Assembly: GCA_016217625.1 (NCBI GenBank)
Contig: JACRHK010000137.1
Span: 1-5,061 of the forward strand
DNA length: 5,061 nucleotides
DNA from: Nitrospirota bacterium
GTDB taxonomy: Bacteria; Nitrospirota; RBG-16-64-22; JACRHK01
Reading direction: 5' to 3'
The notes beneath the pieces are model-generated. The model did no database searches. It saw only the letters and a list, made by a program, of their open reading frames with translations, and had not been told where the DNA came from. The translations under genes and the position numbers were made by a program. This document shows, one piece after another, positions 1 to 4,984 of this stretch; the first letter of the stretch is position 1, and every line of letters begins with the position of its first letter.

Positions 1-131
1 CCGACTCCCTCGACATCGTCGAGCTGGTAATGGCGCTGGAGGAAGAGTTCGGCATCGAGATCCCCGATGAGGAGGCGGAGAAGATTGTCAACGTTCAGAA
101 CGCCGTCGATTACATCGGGGAGCGGATTTAG
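1..131 (+). CDS. acpP: Acyl carrier protein, 3' part only
   Basis: This is the C-terminal 42 residues of acyl carrier protein, the small acidic cytosolic protein that carries growing acyl chains on a phosphopantetheine arm during fatty-acid synthesis. The reading frame begins at base 3 with Asp-Ser-Leu-Asp, the core of the GADSLD attachment site. The Ser codon at 6-8 is therefore the predicted phosphopantetheinylation site, and the first two bases finish the preceding codon. The helix II segment ([12 protein letters not shown]) and the following IPDEEAEKI segment are nearly the textbook ACP sequence. The stop is TAG at 129-131. Roughly the first 35 residues, the start and the promoter lie outside the window. 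fabF follows after 15 bases, the common acpP-fabF order, so the two are probably co-transcribed. Confidence 0.96.
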   Translation, partial: DSLDIVELVMALEEEFGIEIPDEEAEKIVNVQNAVDYIGERI

Positions 132-146
132 GAGCGCCATCGCCGC

Positions 147-1385
147 ATGCGCCGCGTCGCCGTCACGGGCCTGGGACTGATCACCCCCCTCGGCACGGGG
201 GTGGAGAAGAACTGGCGGGCCCTCTGCCGGGGAGAGAGCGGGATCGACCGGATTGCGAAGTTTGATCCGGCCGAGTTCCCCTGCCAGATCGCGGGCGAGG
301 TGCGCGACTTCGACCCATCCGCGTACATCGAGCCCAAGGAGATGAAGAAGATGGACCCCTTCATCCAGTACGCCCTCGCCGCCGGCATCATGGCCCTGGA
401 GGACGCGGGGTTGCGGGTCACGCCGGAGAATGCCCACCGCGTGGGGGTTTACATCGGCAGCGGGATCGGAGGCATCGGCTCCATCGAGCGCCAGGCGCTC
501 CTGCTCGCCGAGAAAGGGCCGCGCCGGATCACCCCCTTCTTTATCCCGATGACCATCGTCAACTTGGCTTCGGGGCAGGTTTCCATCCGCTTCGGCGCCA
601 AGGGGCCCAACTCCGCCGTCTCCACGGCCTGCGCGACCGGCACGCACGCCATCGGCGATGCGTATCGGATCATCCAGCGGGGCGAGGCCGACGCCATGAT
701 CGCCGGTGGAACCGAGGCCGCTGTCACCCCCCTCGGCGTGGCCGGCTTTGCTGCGATGAAAGCCCTCTCGACGCGGAACGACGAACCCCAGCGGGCCAGC
801 CGCCCCTTTGACCGGGAGCGGGACGGCTTCGTTCTGGGCGAAGGCGCGGGGATCGTGGTCCTGGAGGAGCGGGAGTCCGCCAGGCAGCGGGGCGCCCGGA
901 TCTACGGTGAAGTCCTGGGCTACGGGATGAGCGGCGACGGGTACCACATGACGGCGCCGCCCGACGACGGCGAGGGAGCGGTCCGGTGCATGCAGCTTGC
1001 ACTGAAGGACGCGGGGTTGCCTGCCGAAGCCGTGGGGTACATCAATGCCCACGGGACATCGACTTTCGCCGACGCCATCGAGACGCGGGCGATCAAGACC
1101 GTTTTCGGGGGTCGGGCCTATCGGATCCCGGTGAGCTCCACTAAGTCGATGACCGGCCACCTCCTGGGCGCCGCGGGAGGGATCGAGACCATCTTCTCCG
1201 TCCTGGCCCTGTACCACGGGATTCTCCCTCCGACGATCAACCAGGAGTTCTCCGACACGGCGTGCGACCTCGACTACATCCCCAACAAGGCCAGGCCGTT
1301 GCGGGTAGAGGTCGCCCTCTCCAACTCCTTCGGCTTCGGGGGAACCAACGCCACGCTCCTGTTCCGCGCCCCCCTCGGGGGGTGA
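147..1385 (+). CDS. fabF: Beta-ketoacyl-ACP synthase II
   Basis: Condenses malonyl-ACP with an acyl-ACP, extending the chain by two carbons in type II fatty-acid synthesis in the cytosol. The 412-residue product matches the usual FabF length of about 410-415. It opens with [15 protein letters not shown], the standard FabF N-terminus, which fixes the ATG at 147; a GGAG lies 12 bases upstream, overlapping the acpP stop. The thiolase-fold catalytic set is complete: nucleophile Cys162 in STACATG, His302 in AHGTST, Lys333 and His338 in STKSMTGH, and the GFGGTN loop at 396-401. The segment after HGTST reads FADAIET, one residue shorter than the usual form (such as PYNDKYET); the offsets of His302 and Lys333 relative to E. 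coli agree with this. The catalytic Cys and GFGG loop favour FabF over a chain-length factor. rnc begins 4 bases after the stop. Confidence 0.97.
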   Translation: MRRVAVTGLGLITPLGTGVEKNWRALCRGESGIDRIAKFDPAEFPCQIAGEVRDFDPSAYIEPKEMKKMDPFIQYALAAGIMALEDAGLRVTPENAHRVGVYIGSGIGGIGSIERQALLLAEKGPRRITPFFIPMTIVNLASGQVSIRFGAKGPNSAVSTACATGTHAIGDAYRIIQRGEADAMIAGGTEAAVTPLGVAGFAAMKALSTRNDEPQRASRPFDRERDGFVLGEGAGIVVLEERESARQRGARIYGEVLGYGMSGDGYHMTAPPDDGEGAVRCMQLALKDAGLPAEAVGYINAHGTSTFADAIETRAIKTVFGGRAYRIPVSSTKSMTGHLLGAAGGIETIFSVLALYHGILPPTINQEFSDTACDLDYIPNKARPLRVEVALSNSFGFGGTNATLLFRAPLGG

Positions 1386-1389
1386 GGCC

Positions 1390-2124
1390 ATGCCCCCCGA
1401 CTCCGTCTTAGAAAGCCCGCGTGACCCCTACTTCACGCTTGAGCGGCGGATCGGCTACACGTTCCGAGACAGGAACCTCCTCATCCAGGCCCTCACGCAC
1501 AAGTCGTTCGCCCACGAAAGCCGCGACCCCCGCGCGCAAGACAACGAGCGCCTGGAGTTCCTGGGGGACGCCATCCTCAACCTGACGATCTGCGACTACC
1601 TGGTGCGCACCTATCCGGAGCTGCCGGAGGGGGACCTCTCGAAATACCGGAGCCTGTTGGTGAGCGAGACCATCCTGACGGGGCTGGCCCAACGCCTCGA
1701 TCTCGGCCCGCACCTCCGGTTGGGCAAAGGGGAAGAACAGACCCGGGGCTGGGAGAAACCCTCCATCCTCTCGGACGCCCTGGAAGCGCTCATCGCCGCT
1801 CTCTACCTGGACGGAGGGATGATCCGGGCCACCACCTGGGTCCAGTTGATCTTTCAGGACATGATCCGGCAACTCCTGTCGCAGGGCCTGAACCACGACT
1901 TCAAGACCGACTTGCAGGAGTATTGCCAGAGCCAATTGGGCGTCCTCCCGCTGTACCGGGTCATCGGGGAGTCGGGCCCGGACCACGACAAGCGCTTCGA
2001 GGTGGAGATCCTCGTCCGCGAGGAGCCGATGGGGACCGGCGCCGGACGGAGCAAGAAAGAGGCCGAGCAGGAGGCGGCCAGGGAAGCGCTCGCGCGCCTG
2101 AAGTCCTCCTCCCCAACAGAGTGA
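1390..2124 (+). CDS. rnc: Ribonuclease III
   Basis: Endonuclease that cleaves double-stranded RNA, notably in rRNA precursor maturation and mRNA turnover; it acts as a homodimer with Mg2+. The 244-residue product has the usual two-domain layout. The RNase III domain spans about residues 15-165 and contains the signature NERLEFLGDAIL at 52-63, with predicted metal ligands Glu56 and Asp60 (Glu53 also conserved), and the second acidic pair Asp129 and Glu132 in SDALEALIAALY. A double-stranded-RNA-binding domain spans about 170-238 and ends in the typical KKEAEQEAAREAL helix at 222-234. The ATG at 1390 lies 4 bases after the fabF stop, with a G-rich GGGGTGAGG just before it, so translation is likely coupled to fabF. 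The fabF-rnc neighbourhood occurs in many bacteria. No terminator with a U-run follows; an AT-rich hairpin repeat begins 12 bases after the stop. Confidence 0.97.
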   Translation: MPPDSVLESPRDPYFTLERRIGYTFRDRNLLIQALTHKSFAHESRDPRAQDNERLEFLGDAILNLTICDYLVRTYPELPEGDLSKYRSLLVSETILTGLAQRLDLGPHLRLGKGEEQTRGWEKPSILSDALEALIAALYLDGGMIRATTWVQLIFQDMIRQLLSQGLNHDFKTDLQEYCQSQLGVLPLYRVIGESGPDHDKRFEVEILVREEPMGTGAGRSKKEAEQEAAREALARLKSSSPTE

Positions 2125-2129
2125 ACCTA

Positions 2130-2158
2130 TTGACAATGCAAAATGCAAATTGCAAAAT
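2130..2158 (+). promoter_or_regulatory. Possible sigma70 promoter for purM inside the repeat edge
   Basis: A perfect TTGACA lies at 2130-2135, six bases after the rnc stop, followed after 17 bases by CAAAAT at 2153-2158, which matches the -10 consensus at four of six positions. The -10 half lies inside the left arm of the heptad repeat. Transcription from here would run through the hairpin into purM. The AT-rich repeat makes chance matches likely, so this is suggestive only. Confidence 0.3.
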
Positions 2159-2236
2159 GCAAAATGCAAAATAAAAAACGGGAGTTCTTTCGATTCTGAC
2201 ATTTTGCATTTTACATTATTCATTTTGCATTCTGCA
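2137..2236. repeat. Heptad-repeat hairpin element
   Basis: Five tandem 7-base units of the form TGCAAAA fill 2137-2171 (the second ends in T). The reverse complement of 2202-2236 also contains five units in register: TGCAGAA, TGCAAAA, TGAATAA, TGTAAAA, TGCAAAA. The arms can pair at 30 of 35 positions, extended by the T2172-A2201 pair, around a 28-base loop (2173-2200). The element is strongly AT-rich in a GC-rich genome and sits between rnc and purM. Similar TGCAAAA-rich intergenic hairpins, which give translations such as ILHFAFC in annotation noise, recur in several uncultured and environmental bacterial groups as I recall; their function is not known to me. It may be a miniature repeat, an RNA hairpin or a transcript-boundary element. 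Confidence 0.8.
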
Positions 2237-2245
2237 ATTTGACTG

Positions 2246-3286
2246 ATGACATCCATGAACCCGCTTGACTACAAAGCCGCCGGCGTGAACACGGAAGCTG
2301 CGGGACGCCTGGTTTCCTCCAGACGGAGCTTGGCCGCTACCACCACCCGCTCCGGCGTCCTCTCGGAGATCGGGGGGTTCGGGGGACTCTTCGGCGTCAG
2401 GGAGCTCGGTTACCGGGACCCCGTCCTGGGGGCCGGCGCGGACGGGGTCGGCACCAAGCTCCGGTTCGCCTTCCTCACGGACCGCCATGACACCGTCGGG
2501 ATCGACCTGGTGGCAATGTGCGCCAACGACGTCCTCGTCCAGGGGGCCGAGCCGCTCTTCTTCCTCGATTACCTGGCCGCGGGGAAGCTTCGCCTAGAGG
2601 TCTCCGGGGCGATCCTCCGGGGGATCGCCGAAGGGTGCCGCCGGGCGGGGTGCGCCCTGCTGGGCGGGGAGACGGCCGAGATGCCCGGGTTCTACAAGGA
2701 CGGGGAGTACGACCTGGCCGGATTCGCCGTGGGCGTGGTCGAGCGGGAGCGAATCGTGGACGGCCGGGCGATCCGTCCCGGCGACCAGGTCCTCGCCCTC
2801 CCCTCCACCGGCTTCCACAGCAACGGCTACTCCCTGCTCCGGAAGCTCCTCTTCGAGCAGATGGGCCTCACGGTCAGCCACCGGTTCCCCGGCGTGGACG
2901 AGTCGGTCGGGGAGGTGCTGCTCATGCCGACGCGGATCTACGTCCCCACGGTCTTTCCCCTGCTCCGTCAGTTCGTCGTCCGCGGGATGGCCCACATCAC
3001 GGGCGGCGGCATCACGGAGAACCTTCCCCGCATCCTCCCGGCGGGGTGCCGGGCGCGCATCCGCAAGGGGAGCTGGCCCGTTCCGCCGCCGTTCACCACC
3101 ATCCAGGAGGCGGGCCCGATCGCCGAAGCCGAGATGTACCGCGTTTTCAACATGGGGGTGGGGTTCCTCCTCGTCGTCCCGCCCGATCAGATCGAACCCC
3201 TCACGACCCACCTCCGCCGGACGGGAGAGACCGTCTACCAGGTCGGAGAGATCGATGCGGGGGAACCCGGGGTGGAATATGTCTGA
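2246..3286 (+). CDS. purM: Phosphoribosylformylglycinamidine cyclo-ligase (AIR synthetase)
   Basis: Catalyses ATP-dependent ring closure of FGAM to aminoimidazole ribonucleotide in de novo purine synthesis; cytosolic homodimer. At 346 residues it has normal family length. Family motifs appear in order: LDYKAAGVN near the N-terminus, GADGVGTKL at 64-72, the ANDVLVQGAEPLFFLDYLA segment at 93-111, GGETAEMPGFY at 140-150, HSNGYSLLRKLL at 191-202 and ITGGGITENLPRILP at 251-265. The N-terminal ATP-binding half and C-terminal PurM/AIRS half are both complete. Starts at 2246 or 2255 both fit the family; neither has a Shine-Dalgarno sequence, because the hairpin repeat ends 9 bases before 2246. The choice of 2246 is therefore weak, but it affects only three residues. 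purN overlaps the 3' end, so the two are translationally linked. Confidence 0.96.
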   Translation: MTSMNPLDYKAAGVNTEAAGRLVSSRRSLAATTTRSGVLSEIGGFGGLFGVRELGYRDPVLGAGADGVGTKLRFAFLTDRHDTVGIDLVAMCANDVLVQGAEPLFFLDYLAAGKLRLEVSGAILRGIAEGCRRAGCALLGGETAEMPGFYKDGEYDLAGFAVGVVERERIVDGRAIRPGDQVLALPSTGFHSNGYSLLRKLLFEQMGLTVSHRFPGVDESVGEVLLMPTRIYVPTVFPLLRQFVVRGMAHITGGGITENLPRILPAGCRARIRKGSWPVPPPFTTIQEAGPIAEAEMYRVFNMGVGFLLVVPPDQIEPLTTHLRRTGETVYQVGEIDAGEPGVEYV

Positions 3287-3938
3287 GCTGCGCCCCGATG
3301 CCTTGGGATATAGGGCGGGCCGAAGCACATCGGCCCGGGTCGCCGTCCTCGCCTCCGGCCGGGGGACGAACCTCCAGGCCCTGCTGGACGCCGAAGCGTC
3401 CGGCAGCCTCGGCAAGACCCGCATCGTCCTGGTCCTGAGCGACCGCCCCCAGGCCAAGGCCCTGGAACGGGCCCGGCAGCGGGGGGTCGAGGCCGTTTTT
3501 CTGGATCCCCAACCCTTTCCCACCCGCGAGGCGTATGACGAGGCGGTCCTGAACGCGCTCCGTGCCCGCGAGATCGGCCTTGTCGCCCTGGCCGGGTTCA
3601 TGCGCGTCCTGACGCCCGTCCTCGTCCGGGCCTTCCCCGACCGGATCCTGAACATCCACCCCGCGCTCCTTCCCTCGTTTCCGGGACTGCACGCCCAGCG
3701 CCAGGCCCTGGAGCACGGAGTCAAGGTGGCGGGCTGCACGGTCCACTTCGTGGACGAACAGGTGGACCACGGCCCCATCCTCCTCCAGGCGGCCGTCCCC
3801 GTTCTGGAAGGCGATACGGAAGAGACCCTCTCGGCCCGCATCCTGGCCGAGGAGCACCGGATTTACCCCCAAGCGGTGCGGTTGTTCGCCGAGGGGAAGA
3901 TAGTCGTGGAAGGGAGGAAGGTTCGGATCGTGCCATGA
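3279..3938 (+). CDS. purN: Phosphoribosylglycinamide formyltransferase (GAR transformylase)
   Basis: Transfers a formyl group from 10-formyltetrahydrofolate to glycinamide ribonucleotide, an early step of purine synthesis. The ATG at 3279 is preferred over an in-frame ATG at 3255: it overlaps the purM stop by 8 bases and is preceded by GGGGTGG a few bases upstream, whereas 3255 lies deeper in purM without such a site. The product is 219 residues, slightly longer than the usual 190-215 because of about 19 residues before the conserved RVAVLASGRGTNLQALL start of the fold. The catalytic set is present: Asn125 and His127 in LNIHPALLPSFPG, and Asp163 in VDHGPILLQ, equivalent to E. coli Asn106, His108 and Asp144. 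AGFMRVL at 105-111 is also conserved. Its TGA overlaps the next ATG as ATGA, which suggests that a third coupled gene once followed. Confidence 0.96.
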   Translation: MSELRPDALGYRAGRSTSARVAVLASGRGTNLQALLDAEASGSLGKTRIVLVLSDRPQAKALERARQRGVEAVFLDPQPFPTREAYDEAVLNALRAREIGLVALAGFMRVLTPVLVRAFPDRILNIHPALLPSFPGLHAQRQALEHGVKVAGCTVHFVDEQVDHGPILLQAAVPVLEGDTEETLSARILAEEHRIYPQAVRLFAEGKIVVEGRKVRIVP

Positions 3939-4080
3939 AAGAGGGCATCAAGCGGATCGAGCGGGTCTTCGAGGGGTTCCTCTGGAGGAGCCGGTTCATC
4001 GTCCTGCCCCGCCTCCGCGGGGCCTCCTCGTCGCCCTCGCCCTCTACTTCACCCACGCCAGGAAGGGGGAAGAGAAATAA
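3935..4080 (+). pseudogene. Remnant of a YqhA/UPF0114-like membrane protein gene
   Basis: An ATG overlapping the purN stop (ATGA, 3935-3938) opens a frame whose first 24 residues contain IERVFEGFLWRSRFIVL. This resembles the N-terminus of the UPF0114/YqhA family, small multi-pass inner-membrane proteins of unknown function and roughly 160-200 residues. In that family the arginine-containing segment leads into the first membrane helix. Here the frame instead becomes a Pro/Ser/Arg-rich, unlikely protein from about base 4007. In another frame, bases about 4020-4077 encode a hydrophobic stretch with a basic tail, GLLVALALYFTHARKGEEK, ending at TAA 4078-4080. I infer a gene with a large internal deletion and frame loss; a short GCCTCC repeat (4011-4016, 4022-4027) sits at the break. 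The family assignment rests on about 20 residues. A simple single-base frameshift in a tiny one-helix protein is the alternative. Confidence 0.42.
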
Positions 4081-4175
4081 CGGGACTTGGGGCCTTTCTC
4101 AGTCCCAGCTAACCCAAAAGGTCCTTGCCGCGCGTTGGTTGCTGATCGTCTTCAGTGGTCCCCCTAACCCCTCAT

Positions 4176-4204
4176 TTGACACCCCCCGCCGCGTGTGCTA
4201 CGCT
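4176..4204 (+). promoter_or_regulatory. Sigma70-type promoter of the aspartic protease-like gene
   Basis: A perfect TTGACA (4176-4181) is followed by a 17-base spacer and TACGCT (4199-4204), which keeps the first, second and last consensus bases of the -10 box. Transcription would start near 4211, leaving a leader of about 14 bases that carries the AGAGGA ribosome-binding site (about 4210-4215) ahead of the ATG at 4225. The spacing and the absence of a coding alternative support a dedicated promoter, so this gene is independent of purMN. Confidence 0.6.
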
Positions 4205-4224
4205 GTGCGAGAGGAAAAGCGCCA

Positions 4225-4584
4225 ATGGGTGAAGTACACGTTCAAATCCTCGTCATCAACCCCAAAACGGGCGCCCGGTCTGAGCCTCTCGCGGCCCTTG
4301 CCGACCCCGGCGCCACGCTCACCGTCGTTCCCAAGCCCCTTTTGCAATCCCTGGGCATCCAACCCCTCCGCGCGGTATCGCTCCTCTTGGCCGACGACCG
4401 CCACGTGCAACGCGACATCGGGGAAGGTGCCGTCCAAATCAACGGAGAGTCTACGCCCTGCCGCGTGGTGTTCGGAGAGACCGAAGACGCCCCCCTGCTC
4501 GGCCTGACCGTCCTTGAACAGCTCTGCCTCGCGGTGGATCCCGTCCAACGGCGGCTGATTCCGTCGGAGTTCCTCCTCTATTAA
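4225..4584 (+). CDS. Small retropepsin-like aspartic protease family protein
   Basis: A 119-residue soluble protein with no signal peptide or membrane segment. It resembles the small bacterial retroviral-type aspartic protease-like proteins (clan AA): strands before the active-site loop, then ALADPGATLTVVP at 24-36, a LADDRHVQRDIGEG hairpin at 55-68, the flap-side VVFGETEDAPLLGLTVLEQL at 81-100 and the C-terminal AVDPVQRRLIPSE at 103-115. Active members use Asp-Thr/Ser-Gly and dimerise; here the triad is Asp27-Pro28-Gly29, so activity is doubtful. Substrates of these single-domain bacterial proteins are generally unknown. The ATG at 4225 is chosen because an AGAGGA lies 9-10 bases upstream; an in-frame ATG at 4195 lies inside the promoter. 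The gene is monocistronic, with an IS remnant 115 bases downstream. Its lack of a conserved partner and its accessory setting suggest acquisition by transfer. Confidence 0.78.
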   Translation: MGEVHVQILVINPKTGARSEPLAALADPGATLTVVPKPLLQSLGIQPLRAVSLLLADDRHVQRDIGEGAVQINGESTPCRVVFGETEDAPLLGLTVLEQLCLAVDPVQRRLIPSEFLLY

Positions 4585-4648
4585 CCCCCAATTGCCCACC
4601 GGGGATTTCAAGAAGTACGCGAACCAAGCACTCCAGCCAACCGCCCGC

Positions 4649-4668
4649 TTGACGCCCCCCGCCGCTTG
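4649..4668 (+). repeat. 20-base near-copy of the upstream promoter start
   Basis: The 20 bases starting at TTGAC here match 4176-4195 at 18 of 20 positions; the shared core is a TTGAC box, then CCCCCCGCCGC, then TGT. The two copies are in the same orientation, 473 bases apart, and bracket the protease-like gene. At the equivalent -10 position (4672-4677) this copy reads CAGCTT, so it is unlikely to be an active promoter. The rest of 4585-4699 holds no gene; a C-rich/G-rich pair (4656-4660 with 4678-4682) could form a weak hairpin, with a short T run (4694-4698) too far away for a standard terminator. Confidence 0.55.
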
Positions 4669-4699
4669 TAACAGCTTGGGGGTCAGGACTATCTTTTTA

Positions 4700-4725
4700 G
4701 GCTCTTCGCGCATTCGTGTGGGTGA
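4700..4725. repeat. ISL3-type terminal inverted repeat (single end)
   Basis: These roughly 26 bases run from GGCTCTTCGCG through CGTGTGGGTGA. They match the expected ISL3-family end in sequence start and in position relative to the transposase stop codon. The opposite inverted repeat is not in the window, so the inner limit of this repeat is estimated. Confidence 0.65.
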
Positions 4726-4737
4726 TTTGTGGTCATT

Positions 4738-4983
4738 TTAGAGGGCCGGCAGCATGCACGTCAGTATTTTGAGCCGCAGGTCCTCCTCGTCGCGCAATCC
4801 ATACGCCCGGCGCTGGATGACGCGGATCTTGTTGTTCAGGCCCTCGACAAAGCCGAGCGCGACCTTGTTCTCCGGCTGGCAATCGGCGGCGATTCCCTCC
4901 CAATGACGATCGATCATGCCGGCGAATTTCTCGTAGGGCGCGAGGCGCTGCCACTTGCTTTCGCGCCAGTGCTCGAAGAACCG
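4738..4983 (-). pseudogene. ISL3-family transposase, C-terminal fragment
   Basis: Reading the minus strand from 4983 to the TAA at 4738-4740 gives 81 uninterrupted residues that start RFFEHWRESKWQ and end KILTCMLPAL. This is the characteristic C-terminus of ISL3-family DDE transposases: a helical segment with MIDRHWEGI, then FVEGLNNKIRVIQRRAYG, and a final LRLKIL helix. Glu47 of the fragment, in VEGLNNK, is the probable last acidic residue of the DDE triad. The N-terminal zinc-binding and helix-turn-helix parts and the first two Asp residues (several hundred residues) are absent, so it cannot be active. The frame stays open past the break only by chance. The lack of internal stops suggests the truncation is not ancient. 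Confidence 0.85.
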
Positions 4984-4984
4984 C

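Larger units (their letters stand above)
4700..4983 (-). mobile_element. Truncated ISL3-family insertion sequence, one end
   Basis: The outer end begins at 4700 with GGCTCTTCGCG, the type of terminus carried by ISL3-family elements, whose inverted repeats typically start GGCTCTTC or GGGTCTTC. The transposase remnant is read towards this end and stops 38 bases inside it, the normal arrangement for the 3' end of such an element. The flank just outside (4692-4699, TCTTTTTA) is AT-rich, as expected for the 8-base target duplication of this family, but the partner copy cannot be tested here. The element loses homology at about 4984, where a different transposase begins, so more than half of it is missing. 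Confidence 0.75.

Noticed and set aside
2137..2171. CRISPR-like tandem repeat
   Set aside because: The units are 7 bases, contiguous and without unique spacers, and are mirrored by an inverse arm, so this is a hairpin and not a CRISPR array.
1408..2256. Long minus-strand open frame opposite rnc
   Set aside because: Its protein is low-complexity and Leu/Arg/Glu-rich with no family motif. It is fully antisense to a convincing RNase III gene and its first part is translated heptad repeat. It is a high-GC shadow.
2518..3438. Plus-strand open frame overlapping purM in another frame
   Set aside because: It is extremely Arg/Pro/Gly-rich with no motif, a frame-shifted reading of purM and purN.
2594..3841. 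415-residue minus-strand open frame opposite purM and purN
   Set aside because: It crosses two well-conserved genes, has no recognisable domain and is Arg/Gly/Pro-rich, as expected from the GC-rich codon pattern of the sense genes.
4082..4106. Possible terminator after the purMN block (GGGACT/AGTCCC)
   Set aside because: A 6-bp stem with a 13-base loop and no T run afterwards is too weak to call an intrinsic terminator.
3935..4507. A single 190-residue gene starting at the purN stop
   Set aside because: Only the first 24 or so residues look like protein. The rest is Pro/Ser-rich, runs through a promoter and overlaps the protease-like gene in a different frame.
4585..4604. CCCC/GGGG hairpin after the protease-like gene as terminator
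   Set aside because: The stem is four base pairs with an 11-base loop and no following T tract, likely by chance in C-rich DNA.
4198..4713. Minus-strand frame antisense to the protease-like gene
   Set aside because: The sense strand has a promoter, a ribosome-binding site and a family match; the antisense product matches nothing I recognise and begins inside the ISL3 terminal repeat.
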